From assembly GCF_001294465.1 (NCBI RefSeq), contig NZ_LGAA01000009.1, forward strand, positions 1 to 64,000: 64,000 nt of DNA. The letters run 5' to 3'. A program made the translations under genes and the position numbers. This document shows, piece after piece, positions 1-10,973 of this stretch. Every line of letters begins with the position of its first letter. Position 1 is the stretch's first letter. A model generated the notes under the pieces. That model was not told the origin of the DNA, ran no database searches, and worked only from the letters and a program-made list of their open reading frames with translations. Source of the stretch: Moellerella wisconsensis ATCC 35017. Its GTDB lineage: Bacteria; Pseudomonadota; Gammaproteobacteria; Enterobacterales; Enterobacteriaceae.

Positions 1-1744
1 GATAGAAAAGATAAAAATAAACAACTAGTTAGAGGGATAAAGTGTATTTTCTCTGCCTATTCATAGCCGACTTCATTGAGTGTCTTATAATTTAATTATT
101 AATAAGCCTCTATTGATATCAAATTACTATTGATTCATCAATTAAAATTCTCGCCTATTTTAGATTACTCGGTTTTACCAGTAAATGATCTAATCTTTAA
201 TCTCCTATTCATGCGTTCTGCAAGTAAATATTGATAACAGTCATAAGCTATAGATGATTGAATATTGGAGCTTACATATTTGATAAACTTCTTAATATTC
301 ACTAGAGTCTATTGCTACCCTAGAACGATAGAATTATAGCGATACATTTTCAATGTGTTCAATAACGCTTTCTTTATAATCTTTATTTTTATATTAAATA
401 ATAACTCACTATTTTTTAAACAAGTTTTTGAATAAGTATTAATAATTAAATTCAAATTGATATCAGCTTCAGTACCGTAGATGAATAATAAATAAGTAAT
501 ATCGGTAATTTAAAACTATTATGGCTAAGAGATTAAAAACTGATTTAACTAGACTTGGATTGCAATAAAAATAATAACAATTGAATATTGTTTAATAATA
601 TAATCAGATAAAAATTAATATTCTTTTAGTAATATAAATAATCAATTACGGCTAATAACAATTTATTATAGCTACAGTATGATTAAAATCCATCATCGCT
701 TTTTAATAAAATACATTAGATCTTTATAATAAGTATTAAGTAATATAATTTATTGAAATTATAGATAAAAATAGCTCTGTAATCGGATTATTTATGCCTT
801 ATTTTCTGCAATAATGATTAATTATTCTCATAACTAAACTAAACTAAACTAAACTAAATCAAGTTGTTTGGTGTTCAGTTAAATTATCGCCTCAATCTAT
901 TACGCTAAGAATTCCTTTTTTTAGATGATTTTTCCTCATATTAAACTAAGTTATTGAAATAATTGAATAAAATAATATCTACTAGTCAATTACTCATAGT
1001 TAAGAAATCTATATCAATAAAATAGAACATTACTCTTCGTAATAAAAATATCCTCATACATATAAGTATAAGAAATTAAATTTTAATATTTGATTTGTCT
1101 AAGTTAATTCGTTGGTTTTGCGATTAGCTTCATAGGCTGATTTTAAGAATTTATCTGGTACTCAATATACTGCGAAGTGTTTCGCAAAGCTTTAATGATT
1201 TATTTAAGATTCATAGTACTGAGTATTAGCTTGATCTATAATTTATTGAGTAAAAAATATCATATAGTTATTTGAAGATTTTACTGATAGGGTAATAATT
1301 TGATCTTAATAATATATTATTTATCACTATCACTATCACTATAGATTAGCTAACTCTATAGATAATACTTTCTAGTCAATTTTATTTAAATTAAATAATT
1401 ATATAAAACTTAGCAGGGAAGAATTATTTGTGATTTAACATAAATGTGTTGTATTTGACTTGCAATATTTTAATATTAATAATTTTTTAGAATAAATATC
1501 AATATAATTAATTTATTTTCCTTAATTAGTCATTAAATATAATCAATATTATAAAGATAATTAACACAGATAGCATTTAATCTCAGTTTGTATTCAAGCA
1601 TATATAAACCTCTAATCTCTATATTTACATAAAATGAGATTATTAACGTAGTGAAATTAATTTGTACTGGAATTCATATGATTGAATAAAATTCATATTG
1701 GGATGAATTACTCGACAAATCAAATTAGTTTGGCTAAATTATTT
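1..1744. other. AT-rich gene-free region upstream of metA
   Basis: This 1.7 kb stretch has no credible open reading frame on either strand and is strongly AT-rich. I see no tRNA, rRNA or mobile element in it. It holds a 5-bp tandem repeat (AACTA, about five copies, 832-856), a 6-bp repeat (TATCAC, about 3.5 copies, 1321-1342) and a short hairpin TGCGAA/TTCGCA at 1171-1186. It may be decayed sequence or a silenced AT-rich spacer. Confidence 0.6.
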
Positions 1745-1768
1745 AGCATTCTAGAAGTCTATACGGTT
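1745..1768 (+). promoter_or_regulatory. Putative MetJ operator before metA
   Basis: The 8-mer AGAAGTCT at 1753-1760 matches the MetJ met-box AGACGTCT at 7 of 8 positions. The adjoining 8-mers at 1745-1752 and 1761-1768 match at 5 of 8 each. Tandem met boxes in front of metA are the known arrangement in enterobacteria, so repression by MetJ with S-adenosylmethionine is the likely meaning. The assignment rests on motif and position only. Confidence 0.5.
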
Positions 1769-1791
1769 AAAAATAAAAAAGGGGTTTAGTG

Positions 1792-2721
1792 ATGCCGATC
1801 CGTTTACCTGATGAATTACCTGCGGTTAATTTTTTGCTCGAAGAGAATGTTTTTGTTATGACATCAACAAGAGCACGATTTCAGGATATTCGACCATTGA
1901 AAGTGCTGATCCTAAATCTGATGCCTAAAAAAATTGAAACCGAAAATCAATTGTTACGTTTATTGTCTAATACTCCTTTACAGATTGATATCCAATTATT
2001 ACGGATCGATCAACGGGAATCTAAAAATACCCCAGCAGAGCATCTAGATACTTTTTACTGTGATTTTGATGATATTAAGCAGCAAAATTTTGACGGTTTG
2101 ATTATTACGGGCGCACCATTAGGGTTGGTTGAATTTGATGATGTAGCTTATTGGCCGCAAATTGAAAAAATTATTCATTGGGCTAAGGAGCATGTAACAT
2201 CAACCTTATTCATTTGTTGGGCTGTACAGGCAGGATTAAATATTTTATATGGACTGCCTAAATTAACCCGAAAAGATAAATTATCGGGCGTATACAAGCA
2301 TAATACTTTGCAGCCTCATGCATTATTGACTCGTGGTTTTGATGCGAGTTTTTTTGCACCTCAATCACGCTATGCAGATTTTCCTGAAGAATATATTCGT
2401 GAGAATACAGATCTTGATATTTTAGCATCATCAGAAGAAGCGGGCGTGTATCTCTGTGCAACGAAAGATAAAAGGATGGCATTTGTTACCGGTCATCCCG
2501 AGTATGATGCTGGTACGTTAGCTCAAGAATTTTGGCGTGATGAAAAGGCTGGTTTATCTCCGGTTATTCCGTGTAATTACTTTACTGATGATGATCCTAA
2601 TAAAGATCCTTTATTAACTTGGCGCAGTCATGGGCATCTGTTGTTTTCAAATTGGTTAAACTATTTTGTGTATCAGATCACACCTTATGATCTTAGTGAT
2701 ATGAATCCAACACTTGATTAA
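1792..2721 (+). CDS. metA: Homoserine O-succinyltransferase MetA
   Basis: MetA transfers succinyl from succinyl-CoA to homoserine, the committed step of methionine synthesis in the cytoplasm. The 309-residue protein matches E. coli MetA in length. The glutamine-amidotransferase-like catalytic residues fall at the expected positions: Cys142 in [10 protein letters not shown], and His235 and Glu237 in VTGHPEY. A GTG one codon upstream (1789) could also start translation, but the ATG at 1792 gives the conserved [11 protein letters not shown] start and the family length. A MetJ-like box lies just upstream. Some family members use acetyl-CoA instead, which I cannot decide by eye, but close similarity to enterobacterial MetA favours succinylation. 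Confidence 0.97.
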   Translation: MPIRLPDELPAVNFLLEENVFVMTSTRARFQDIRPLKVLILNLMPKKIETENQLLRLLSNTPLQIDIQLLRIDQRESKNTPAEHLDTFYCDFDDIKQQNFDGLIITGAPLGLVEFDDVAYWPQIEKIIHWAKEHVTSTLFICWAVQAGLNILYGLPKLTRKDKLSGVYKHNTLQPHALLTRGFDASFFAPQSRYADFPEEYIRENTDLDILASSEEAGVYLCATKDKRMAFVTGHPEYDAGTLAQEFWRDEKAGLSPVIPCNYFTDDDPNKDPLLTWRSHGHLLFSNWLNYFVYQITPYDLSDMNPTLD

Positions 2722-3075
2722 GTTCAATTCTTTATTCTATAAATAAATAATATCCAGTCTGTTAATAAAATAATATACTGTAGATATTCTTATTTTTGGT
2801 GTTAAATGCTAATATTTACTTGAGAGTAGCCGAATAGACATGGCTATATCGGTGAATCTTATTAGTTCAGTTAAAATCAAGAAAGTATTAGTTAACATTT
2901 ACTTAACACTATTATTTAAATTCTATATTTCTAACAGTTATTTATCATAATTACATTTATTTATTTAATATCATTGGGTTAAACTAATTTAAGTGCTAAA
3001 ATGGAAACCGTTTTTGATTTTATTTACTTTTAGGTTAGTCTTAATTTATCGCTCGGGATAAATAAGGATCAACCG
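2722..3075. other. metA-aceB intergenic region
   Basis: This 354-base AT-rich spacer carries the promoter region of the aceBAK operon. The only recognisable site is the possible IclR box near 3002. No hidden gene is seen. Confidence 0.5.
3002..3016 (+). promoter_or_regulatory. Possible IclR operator before aceB
   Basis: TGGAAACCGTTTTTG has the left half (TGGAAA) of the E. coli IclR box, which resembles TGGAAATNATTTCCA, but the right half is degenerate. It lies about 60 bases before aceB. A second TGGAAAACGTATT-like sequence occurs at 11821-11835 just before iclR, consistent with autoregulation. Both are inferred from partial motif matches. Confidence 0.35.
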
Positions 3076-4674
3076 ATGAATGAACAGCTATTAACATCTC
3101 AATTGTTTTTTACTAAAGCCCCCTCAAATCAAGCTAAAGAAATTTTAACCACTGATCTAATTGAATTTATCACATTACTGTCTGAGTGCTTCTCAGTGCG
3201 CAGGAGGTTATTATTAGAAAAGCGCAAAGTTTATCAGCAGCGAATTGACAAAGGTATTCTTCCGAATTTTATTTCGGAAACAAATTCCATTAAAAATGAT
3301 GATTGGAAAATACAAAATATACCTGTTGATTTAGAAGATCGTCGTGTTGAAATTACCGGTCCTGTTGATCGCAAAATGGTAATTAATGCATTGAATTCAC
3401 GAGCAAAAGTCTTTATGGCTGATTTTGAGGACTCTCTTTCTCCGGCATGGGAAAAATTAATCGATGGTCAAATTAATTTGCGGGATGCAATTAATGGGAC
3501 TATTTCTTTTCAGAATGAGCAGGGGAAAGTTTATCAATTAAAGTCAGATCCTGCGGTATTAATTGCTCGAGTACGCGGGCTACATCTGGATGAAAAACAT
3601 GTCTTATTGGATGGCCAACCAATTCCTGGCGGATTGTTTGATTTTGCGGTGTATTTCTTTCTCAATCATCAGGCTTTATTGAAGAAAGGTAGTGGCCCTT
3701 ATTTTTATCTTCCAAAATTAGAATCATGGCAGGAAGCACAATGGTGGAGTGATGTTTTTAGCTACGCTGAAGATCAATTCTCCCTTCCACGCGGTACGAT
3801 TAAAGCGACTGTTCTAATTGAAACATTACCGGCTGTTTTTCAAATGGATGAAATCCTTTATTACCTTCGCCATCACATAGTGGGGCTTAATTGCGGGCGT
3901 TGGGATTATATATTTAGTTATATCAAGACATTAAAAGAATATCCTGACCGCGTGTTACCCGATCGTCAAAGCGTTACGATGACTCAATCATTCTTGAATG
4001 CCTATTCTCGATTATTGATTAAAACCTGCCATAAACGAGGTGCTTTTGCTATGGGAGGAATGTCGGCATTTATTCCAAGTAAAGATACGGCGCTCAATCA
4101 GCAGGTGCTGGCAAAAGTGACCGCTGATAAGCAACTGGAAGCTGATAATGGGCATGATGGTACATGGATTGCTCATCCAGGGCTGGCCAGTTGTGTATTA
4201 GCCATTTTTGATCAGGCGCTTGGAAAGCGTAAAAATCAGCTAGATATTATGCGTGAGGGAGAGGCTCCGATAACGGCAGAACAACTGCTTGAGCCTTGCG
4301 AAGGTGAGATAACTGAAGCGGGCATGCGCGCCAATATTCGTATTGCAGTGCAGTATATCGAGGCTTGGATCGATGGTAATGGGTGTGTTCCTATTTATGG
4401 TTTGATGGAGGACGCAGCAACGGCCGAGATATCAAGGACATCTATTTGGCAATGGATCCGTCATGGTAAGACACTGTCTAACGGTCAAAAAATCACTAAA
4501 TCGCTGTTTATTGAAATGTTGGATGAAGAACTACAAGTGATCCAACAAGAACTTGGCGACGTTCGTTTTCAAAGTGGGCGTTTCAAAGAGGCAGCAGAAC
4601 TGATGCGCACAATCACGACGCAAGATGAGTTAATCGAATTTTTAACTGTTCCTGGTTATCAATTATTGGATTAG
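3076..4674 (+). CDS. aceB: Malate synthase A (AceB)
   Basis: AceB condenses glyoxylate with acetyl-CoA to give malate, the second step of the glyoxylate shunt. The 532 residues match the family length (533 in E. coli). The malate synthase signature GLNCGRWDYIF is present, with the conserved FMADFEDSLSP segment before it and the C-terminal YGLMEDAATAEISR segment that carries the catalytic Asp. The ATG start is preceded by AAGGATC. It is the first gene of aceB-aceA-aceK, with aceA following after 54 bases. IclR, encoded at 10974-11804, is the expected repressor. Nothing in the protein looks damaged. Confidence 0.97.
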   Translation: MNEQLLTSQLFFTKAPSNQAKEILTTDLIEFITLLSECFSVRRRLLLEKRKVYQQRIDKGILPNFISETNSIKNDDWKIQNIPVDLEDRRVEITGPVDRKMVINALNSRAKVFMADFEDSLSPAWEKLIDGQINLRDAINGTISFQNEQGKVYQLKSDPAVLIARVRGLHLDEKHVLLDGQPIPGGLFDFAVYFFLNHQALLKKGSGPYFYLPKLESWQEAQWWSDVFSYAEDQFSLPRGTIKATVLIETLPAVFQMDEILYYLRHHIVGLNCGRWDYIFSYIKTLKEYPDRVLPDRQSVTMTQSFLNAYSRLLIKTCHKRGAFAMGGMSAFIPSKDTALNQQVLAKVTADKQLEADNGHDGTWIAHPGLASCVLAIFDQALGKRKNQLDIMREGEAPITAEQLLEPCEGEITEAGMRANIRIAVQYIEAWIDGNGCVPIYGLMEDAATAEISRTSIWQWIRHGKTLSNGQKITKSLFIEMLDEELQVIQQELGDVRFQSGRFKEAAELMRTITTQDELIEFLTVPGYQLLD

Positions 4675-4687
4675 CCCTTTGATGATA

Positions 4688-4715
4688 GTTATTTGCTAAA
4701 TCGTTATTTGCTAAA
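4688..4715 (+). repeat. 13-bp direct repeat in the aceB-aceA gap
   Basis: GTTATTTGCTAAA occurs twice, at 4688-4700 and 4703-4715, ending just before the aceA ribosome-binding site (AAAAGGA). This looks like a small local duplication. No function is evident. Confidence 0.7.
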
Positions 4716-4728
4716 AAGGAACAGAACA

Positions 4729-6036
4729 ATGACAACGTCAAGAGAACAACAAATTGCGCAATTAGAGAAAGAATGGCTGTCAGATCGTTGGGCAGGGATT
4801 AAACGTTCTTACAGTGCACAAGAGGTGATTAAGTTACGAGGCTCAGTTCATCCTGAATATACTTTCGCGCGGCATGGAGCTGAAAAGCTGTGGGCATTAT
4901 TGACGGGGGGAGCGAAGAAAGGTTATGTAAATGGATTGGGGGCATTGACAGGGGGACAAGCCTTACAGCAAGCCAAAGCAGGGATTGAAGCGATTTATTT
5001 ATCGGGCTGGCAAGTCGCAGCAGATGCTAATACCGCTTCGAGTATGTATCCTGATCAATCGCTATATCCCGTAGATTCTGTCCCTGAAGTAATTAAACGT
5101 ATTAATAATAGTTTTAGACGCGCAGATCAAATCCAGTGGTCTAATGGAATTGGCCCTGAAAACGAAAAATACATCGATTATTTTTTACCTATTGTTGCTG
5201 ATGCTGAAGCCGGTTTTGGTGGGGTATTAAATGCGTTTGAATTGATGAAGGCCATGATTGAGGCAGGAGCGGCCGCAGTTCACTTTGAAGATCAGCTAGC
5301 AGCAGTAAAAAAATGTGGTCACATGGGGGGGAAAGTTTTAGTTTCGACACAAGAAGCGGTACAGAAATTAACCGCTGCTCGTTTAGCCGCTGATGTGTCA
5401 GGTATTCCTACTTTGCTGATTGCACGTACAGATGCTGATGCTGCAGATTTATTAACCTCAGATTGTGATCCGTACGATAAACCATTTATTACCGGCGAAC
5501 GTACATCTGAAGGATTCTTCCGCGTAAAGGCGGGTATCGATCAAGCGATTAGCCGCGGTTTGGCATATGCCCCGTATGCGGATTTAGTTTGGTGTGAGAC
5601 TTCGAAACCTGATCTGGATGCTGCACGTCGTTTTGCTGAGGCGATCCATGCGGAATATCCAGGGAAATTATTGGCATACAATTGTTCTCCGTCTTTTAAT
5701 TGGAAGAAAAATCTGGACGATGCAACCATTGCTCGCTTTCAAGATGAGTTATCAGAAATGGGCTATCGCTTCCAATTTATTACTCTTGCTGGCATTCATA
5801 GCATGTGGTTTAACATGTTTGATTTGGCACATGCGTATGCTCGAGGCCAAGGCATGAAGCATTATGTTGAAAAAGTACAGGAACGAGAATTTGCCGCGCA
5901 GCAACAAGGCTATACTTTTGCGTCTCATCAGCAAGAAGTCGGTACCGGTTATTTTGATCAAGTGACCAATATTATTCAGGGAGGTAATTCGTCAGTGACG
6001 GCGTTAACCGGATCTACGGAAGAAGATCAATTCTAG
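4729..6036 (+). CDS. aceA: Isocitrate lyase AceA
   Basis: AceA cleaves isocitrate to succinate and glyoxylate, the first step of the glyoxylate shunt. The ATG at 4729 follows AAAGGA by a suitable distance and begins [16 protein letters not shown], aligning with the E. coli start and giving 435 residues (E. coli 434). An in-frame start at 4693 would add 12 unlikely residues inside a direct repeat. The active-site signature KKCGHMGGK carries the catalytic Cys, and the Mg-binding [10 protein letters not shown] and FEDQ segments are intact. It sits between aceB and aceK and is expected to be co-transcribed with them. Confidence 0.97.
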   Translation: MTTSREQQIAQLEKEWLSDRWAGIKRSYSAQEVIKLRGSVHPEYTFARHGAEKLWALLTGGAKKGYVNGLGALTGGQALQQAKAGIEAIYLSGWQVAADANTASSMYPDQSLYPVDSVPEVIKRINNSFRRADQIQWSNGIGPENEKYIDYFLPIVADAEAGFGGVLNAFELMKAMIEAGAAAVHFEDQLAAVKKCGHMGGKVLVSTQEAVQKLTAARLAADVSGIPTLLIARTDADAADLLTSDCDPYDKPFITGERTSEGFFRVKAGIDQAISRGLAYAPYADLVWCETSKPDLDAARRFAEAIHAEYPGKLLAYNCSPSFNWKKNLDDATIARFQDELSEMGYRFQFITLAGIHSMWFNMFDLAHAYARGQGMKHYVEKVQEREFAAQQQGYTFASHQQEVGTGYFDQVTNIIQGGNSSVTALTGSTEEDQF

Positions 6037-6100
6037 TTGACTCTTTAGAAAAGCGATTGCGCTCTGTTTATGTACAGAATAATCGATTCATGATGATATC

Positions 6101-6119
6101 AGGCACTTACTTAGTGCCT
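6101..6119 (+). other. Hairpin between aceA and aceK
   Basis: AGGCACT and AGTGCCT form a 7-bp perfect stem around a 5-base loop, 21 bases before the aceK start. In E. coli, repetitive hairpins in this gap help keep aceK expression far below aceA. This different, single hairpin may do the same by attenuation or mRNA protection. There is no long T tract. Confidence 0.5.
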
Positions 6120-6139
6120 ATTTTCTGCTGGGGACGACG

Positions 6140-7867
6140 ATGAAATTATCGATACAGCAAATAATCGCACAAACTATTTTGCAAGGATTCGATGCGCAAT
6201 ATGGGCGTTTTCTAGAGATAACATCTGGCGCACAAAAGCGTTTTGAACTCGCAGACTGGCACAATGTACAACATGCAATGAAGCAGCGTATTCAGCTTTA
6301 TGATCATCATGTCGGTTTAGTCGTAGCGCAATTGCGTTGCATGGGCTTAATTGATGGATTAACACCGCATATTTTAGCTGAGATTAAACAGCTATATTGC
6401 CAATTATTGCCTGATTATCCACGATTTGAAATTGCAGAGAGCTTTTTTAATTCGGTGTATTGTCGTTTGTTCCAACACCGTGATCTTACCCCCGATAATT
6501 TGTTTATTTTTACCTCTCAGCCAGCAGATAGATTTCGTGATATTCCTCGTCCTTTGGCACGTGACTATCTGATAAAAGATAATATTTCAGCAGTATTAAC
6601 TCAAATACTTTCTGGGCTTTCTTTACGTTTAGCGTGGCAAAATTTAGCCCGAGATGTGGAATATATTTACCAGCATTTAGCTCATCAATTTATTTTTCAA
6701 CAGCGTTATCCTACCCAATTACAGATTGCTAATGAGCTGTTTTATCGAAATAAAGCGGCTTGGTTAGTCGGTAAAATTTCTATCGATCAGCAAATTTATC
6801 CTTTTTTGTTACCGATACATAGAGATGAACATGGGCAGATGTATGTTGATAGTTGCTTAACTGATTTCGATGAAGCGAGCATTGTATTTGGTTTCGCGCG
6901 ATCTTATTTTATGGTTTATGCCCCATTTCCTGCCGCTTTAGTCTTTTGGCTACGTGAAATTTTACCCTGTAAGTCAATCGCTGAACTGTATATGGCGATT
7001 GGCTGCCAGAAGCATGGGAAAACAGAATATTACCGTGAATATTTAGCATATATTAATTTTTCAAGAGAACAATTCTCGATTGCGCCCGGCGTTAAGGGAA
7101 TGGTGATGCTTGTATTTACATCCCCATCATTTGATAGGGTTTTTAAGATTATAAAAGATAAATTTTCACCGCAAAAAGAAGTCACCAAAGAGCGGGTATT
7201 GGAGTGCTATCGTTTAGTCAAAGAGCATGATCGCGTTGGACGTATGGCGGATACGCAAGAGTTTGAAAATTTTGTGATCGAGAAAAAATTTATTAGCCCA
7301 TTATTGTTCGATGAATTATTGAATGAAGCCCCCTCTCAGATAGACGATCTAGGCGATCAAATACGGATTAAACATTTGTATATGGAACGTAAGATGATCC
7401 CTCTAAATATTTATATGGATCAGGCTGACGATCAGCAATTAAAAAATATTGTTCAGGAATATGGTCAAGCGATCAAACAGTTAGCTGCCGCAAATATTTT
7501 CCCTGGCGATATGCTATTTAAAAATTTTGGAGTGACACGGCATTCTCGGGTTATTTTCTATGATTATGATGAAATTAATTATATGACAGCAATGAATTTT
7601 CGTCGCATTCCAGAGGCATTATCACCGGAGCAAGAGTTAGCTTCGGAACCTTGGTATAGTGTTGCAGAGAATGATGTTTTTCCTGAAGAACTGGCACTAT
7701 TTTTATGCTATGACCCGCAAATCCGCGATTATTTTACGCGTTGTCATTGTGAATTATTTACGGTGTCTTATTGGCAAGCATTACAGCAACGTATCCGCGA
7801 TGGATATATTGAAGATGTATTTGCATATCCACTTGAACGTCGTTTTTGCCAGCAATTTACAGACTAA
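6140..7867 (+). CDS. aceK: Isocitrate dehydrogenase kinase/phosphatase AceK
   Basis: AceK phosphorylates and dephosphorylates isocitrate dehydrogenase, directing isocitrate into the glyoxylate shunt on acetate. The 575 residues match the family length. The glycine-containing ATP loop region [12 protein letters not shown] is followed by the conserved lysine-rich FKIIKDKF. The kinase-like catalytic region [10 protein letters not shown] with [10 protein letters not shown] lies near residues 455-490. The start ATG follows GGGGACGACG. It is the last gene of aceBAK and faces the minus-strand eda operon. Confidence 0.96.
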   Translation: MKLSIQQIIAQTILQGFDAQYGRFLEITSGAQKRFELADWHNVQHAMKQRIQLYDHHVGLVVAQLRCMGLIDGLTPHILAEIKQLYCQLLPDYPRFEIAESFFNSVYCRLFQHRDLTPDNLFIFTSQPADRFRDIPRPLARDYLIKDNISAVLTQILSGLSLRLAWQNLARDVEYIYQHLAHQFIFQQRYPTQLQIANELFYRNKAAWLVGKISIDQQIYPFLLPIHRDEHGQMYVDSCLTDFDEASIVFGFARSYFMVYAPFPAALVFWLREILPCKSIAELYMAIGCQKHGKTEYYREYLAYINFSREQFSIAPGVKGMVMLVFTSPSFDRVFKIIKDKFSPQKEVTKERVLECYRLVKEHDRVGRMADTQEFENFVIEKKFISPLLFDELLNEAPSQIDDLGDQIRIKHLYMERKMIPLNIYMDQADDQQLKNIVQEYGQAIKQLAAANIFPGDMLFKNFGVTRHSRVIFYDYDEINYMTAMNFRRIPEALSPEQELASEPWYSVAENDVFPEELALFLCYDPQIRDYFTRCHCELFTVSYWQALQQRIRDGYIEDVFAYPLERRFCQQFTD

Positions 7868-7928
7868 AATATGCAGTTATTACAATACGTAATAGAGCGG
7901 GAAGAAGGGGATAAGTAATAAGGGAGCA

Positions 7929-7986
7929 AAAAGAAAATCCCAATGGCTGAATTATGATAATAATACTTAAAACAGCCCATTGGGAT
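7929..7986 (-). terminator. Terminator for the edd-eda operon
   Basis: Arms ATCCCAATGGCTG (7937-7949) and CAGCCCATTGGGAT (7973-7986) pair with one bulged base. Read on the minus strand the hairpin is followed by a T-rich stretch (TTTTCTTTTT), so it probably ends transcription from eda. It may also stop aceK transcripts from the other side. Confidence 0.7.
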
Positions 7987-8043
7987 AATAGATTAGCCAG
8001 TTAACTTATTATTTAGAATAATTGATTATGCCAAAGCTATTAA

Positions 8044-8688
8044 TTAAGCAGCCGCACCCGCAACAGCGTCTTTAGCCAATTGAGTGATCCGTGCATAGTC
8101 ACCTTGTTGTAAGGCATCAGCAGGAACAATCCAAGAACCGCCAATACATAGCACGCTATCGAGTGCTAAATAATCGCGGTAGTTAGCGGGCGAAATTCCC
8201 CCCGTTGGGCAAAAACGGACTTGAGAAAAAGGTCCAGCGATAGCTTTGAGGGCTTTAACACCTCCATTCGCTTCAGCAGGGAAAAACTTGAATTCAGTTA
8301 ATCCATAGTTCATGCCAAGCATTAATTCAGAGACTGAACTGATGCCCGGGATCAATGGAATAGATCCTTTAACCGCGGCATCGAGTAGGTTATCTGTTAA
8401 GCCTGGGCTGATAGCAAACTGCGCACCAGCCTCAGTAACTGCTTGTAATTGTTTTGAATTAATAACTGTGCCTGCACCGACGATCGCTTCGGGAACCTCT
8501 TGTGCGATTAAGCGAATAGCGTCGATAGCACATTCTGTTCTCAGTGTAACTTCTAACACTTTAACGCCACCGCTAATTAATGCTTTTGCCAGAGGTACGG
8601 CTTGAGAGAGTTCATTAATTACAATCACCGGAACAATAGGGCCTGCAGTTAAGATTTGTTCTGGTGTCAATTTCCAATTATTCATCAT
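8044..8688 (-). CDS. eda: KHG/KDPG aldolase Eda
   Basis: Eda cleaves 2-keto-3-deoxy-6-phosphogluconate into pyruvate and glyceraldehyde 3-phosphate, the last step of the Entner-Doudoroff pathway. It also acts on 4-hydroxy-2-oxoglutarate. The 214-residue class I aldolase aligns throughout with E. coli Eda (213). The Schiff-base lysine is in EFKFFPAE, and LEVTLRTE carries the catalytic Glu. Two adjacent ATG codons are possible starts (8688 or 8685), with AGGA just upstream. It follows edd by 73 bases on the same strand and should share its GntR-controlled promoter. Confidence 0.97.
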   Translation of the reverse strand: MMNNWKLTPEQILTAGPIVPVIVINELSQAVPLAKALISGGVKVLEVTLRTECAIDAIRLIAQEVPEAIVGAGTVINSKQLQAVTEAGAQFAISPGLTDNLLDAAVKGSIPLIPGISSVSELMLGMNYGLTEFKFFPAEANGGVKALKAIAGPFSQVRFCPTGGISPANYRDYLALDSVLCIGGSWIVPADALQQGDYARITQLAKDAVAGAAA

Positions 8689-8761
8689 TTTATCCTATAA
8701 AGTATCTGCTAGATATTGCGACATATATACAGTCATATTGCGCTAATTATGTTTTTAGAAA

Positions 8762-10609
8762 CTAAAAGTGAACACTACAGGCTCCCTCTTCAGCGCCGGT
8801 TAAATTAGTGCGTAGCGCGGCAAATAGCTCTCGGCCAGAACCCTGTCGTTGTTGGCTCAAATCTATTGGATAAGGCTGTCTCGTCGCAAGCTCTTGTTCA
8901 TCAACTAATAAAGTGAGTTCGCTCGTTTTTCCATTTACTCGAATAATATCGCCATCGCAGACTTTAGCTAATAAGCCGCCTGAATACGCTTCGGGGGTAA
9001 CATGGATAGCAGAGGGGACTTTGCCCGAAGCGCCGGATAATCTACCATCAGTGACCAAGGCAACTTTATAGCCGCGATCCATTAACACACCTAAAGGTGG
9101 CATCAGTTTGTGTAGCTCAGGCATACCATTTGCGACGGGGCCTTGAAAGCGAACTACAATGACACAGTCGTGATTTAATTCACCGGCTTCAAAACGGGCA
9201 GTAATATCATGCTGGCTATTAAATACCACCGCAGGCGCTTCAATGATTTGATTTTCATCAGGAACTGCTGAGGTTTTCATTACGGCACGGCCTAAATTAC
9301 CGCAAAGCACCCGGGTTCCACCGTGAGCAGAAAACGGCTGGTGGATATCAGCAATAACTTGATTATCTAAGGATGTTTGTGGGCCTTCGCGCCAATCTAG
9401 TTGGCCGTCATTCAACCAAGGCTCTAAGGTATAATGTGATAGTCCAAAACCGGCGACGGTGTGCACATCATTATGCAGCAGGCCTTTGGTCAGAAGTTGT
9501 TTAACTAATAAAGATACCCCTCCCGCAGCTTGGAATTGATTAATATCTGCTGGGCCATTTGGATAGATTCGGCACATTAATGGAACGATGGACGATAATT
9601 CAGAGAAGTCATCCCAGTTGATGATGATACCAGCAGCGCGAGCCATCGCGACTAAGTGCATGGTTAAATTGGTTGAACCGCCTGTTGCAAGTAAGGCAAC
9701 GATACCGTTGACAATAACTTTTTCGTCGACTAATTTTCCGACAGGCAAATAATTGCCCGATTGTGCGGTGAATCGAGTGACTTGGCGCGCTGCCGCTTTA
9801 GTTAATTCATCGCGTAGTTGAGTATCAGGATGGACAAATGATGAGCCGGGTAGATGCAGCCCCATGATTTCCATCACCATTTGGTTGGAATTGGCGGTTC
9901 CATAAAAAGTACAGGTCCCGATACCATGATAAGACGCGGCTTCTGCTTCAAGCAGCGCTTGGCGATCGACTTTACCTTCTGCATATAATTGGCGAATACG
10001 CACTTTTTCTTTATTAGGCAGACCTGTTGTCATCGGGCCAGCAGGAATAAAAACCGCCGGAAGATGACCAAATGACAGGGCGCCTATCATCAGACCGGGT
10101 ATAATTTTATCGCATACGCCCAAATATAATGCCCCATCGAACATATTATGAGAAAGACCAATAGCTGTCGCCATTGCAATCACATCACGGCTTAGCAGGG
10201 AGAGCTCCATGCCATCTTGCCCTTGAGTCACTCCATCGCACATTGCAGGCACACCGGCTGCCACTTGCCCTACCGAGCCGCTTTCATGTAATGCGGCTTT
10301 AATAATTTCGGGATAATTTTCGTAGGGACGATGCGCAGAGAGCATATCGTTATATGAAGTCACGATAGCGATATTGGCGTGAGTCATGCTTTTCAGCGCG
10401 GCTTTATCATCAGCTTGGCAGGCGGCAAACCCATGAGCCAGATTTCCGCACGCCAGTTGTGAACGATGCACAGTCTGGCTGCGAGATTGTTCAATCTTAG
10501 CGAGATACTGTTCTCGGGTGTGTCTAGAGCGCTCAATAATACGTTTAGTGATCCGCATTATTTCTGAATGTACAGGAACTGTGATGGAAGATTGGTGTTG
10601 ATTTTTCAT
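8762..10609 (-). CDS. edd: 6-phosphogluconate dehydratase Edd
   Basis: Edd dehydrates 6-phosphogluconate to KDPG in the Entner-Doudoroff pathway. It belongs to the IlvD/Edd iron-sulfur dehydratases. Cluster and active-site segments are visible: [32 protein letters not shown] and the C-terminal [11 protein letters not shown]. At 615 residues it is about 12 longer at the N-terminus than E. coli Edd (603). The start is supported by AAGG seven bases before the ATG, while an internal ATG (MRITKRII) would match the E. coli length better. A perfect GntR-like palindrome lies 110 bases upstream. Confidence 0.96.
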   Translation of the reverse strand: MKNQHQSSITVPVHSEIMRITKRIIERSRHTREQYLAKIEQSRSQTVHRSQLACGNLAHGFAACQADDKAALKSMTHANIAIVTSYNDMLSAHRPYENYPEIIKAALHESGSVGQVAAGVPAMCDGVTQGQDGMELSLLSRDVIAMATAIGLSHNMFDGALYLGVCDKIIPGLMIGALSFGHLPAVFIPAGPMTTGLPNKEKVRIRQLYAEGKVDRQALLEAEAASYHGIGTCTFYGTANSNQMVMEIMGLHLPGSSFVHPDTQLRDELTKAAARQVTRFTAQSGNYLPVGKLVDEKVIVNGIVALLATGGSTNLTMHLVAMARAAGIIINWDDFSELSSIVPLMCRIYPNGPADINQFQAAGGVSLLVKQLLTKGLLHNDVHTVAGFGLSHYTLEPWLNDGQLDWREGPQTSLDNQVIADIHQPFSAHGGTRVLCGNLGRAVMKTSAVPDENQIIEAPAVVFNSQHDITARFEAGELNHDCVIVVRFQGPVANGMPELHKLMPPLGVLMDRGYKVALVTDGRLSGASGKVPSAIHVTPEAYSGGLLAKVCDGDIIRVNGKTSELTLLVDEQELATRQPYPIDLSQQRQGSGRELFAALRTNLTGAEEGACSVHF

Positions 10610-10718
10610 TAGAATACCTTCGTTTTGCCGTCTGCCTACGCTTTGAATTATTTAGGGATTATCTAAAAACATAATGGGCACTTGGCCACCCTAAGTATTT
10701 TATAGATTGTTATGGCGT

Positions 10719-10734
10719 ATGTTACCGGTAACAT
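10719..10734. promoter_or_regulatory. GntR operator at the edd promoter
   Basis: ATGTTACCGGTAACAT is a perfect 16-bp palindrome. On the minus strand a candidate promoter TTGCAT (10756-10761), 17-bp spacer and AACAAT (10733-10738) runs directly into it, so a bound repressor would cover the start of transcription. The 14-bp core is identical to the site before gntK at 39054-39067. GntR control of edd is known in E. coli. Confidence 0.8.
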
Positions 10735-10920
10735 TGTTGAATGAAAAACCTCAGGATGCAATAACTGTTGACAAGTATCGTGTTTATCTGTGATCTCGGT
10801 CAATCTTCAGCGCTGAAACGTTAAGATTACTGATTTAGAGGATAGAGAGAACAATAAATTGAGGGAGAATTAGCCGAGATATTGGCGATAACCCGCTACA
10901 CAAGAGAGTGACGATTGTTT

Positions 10921-10954
10921 TGATTTCAGACCCCCGCTTATTGGTCTGAAATCA
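10921..10954. other. 12-bp perfect inverted repeat downstream of iclR
   Basis: TGATTTCAGACC (10921-10932) and GGTCTGAAATCA (10943-10954) are exact complements with a 10-base loop, 20 bases beyond the iclR stop. It could end iclR transcription, though no clear T tract follows on either strand, or act as a protein-binding palindrome. Confidence 0.6.
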
Positions 10955-10973
10955 ATAGGTTAATGGTATAAAA

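Larger units (their letters stand above)
10610..10973. other. edd-iclR intergenic region
   Basis: This spacer holds the edd promoter and GntR operator (10719-10761), a possible CRP half-site TGTGA-N6-TCAAT at 10789-10804 and a perfect inverted repeat at 10921-10954. No gene is seen. Confidence 0.6.
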
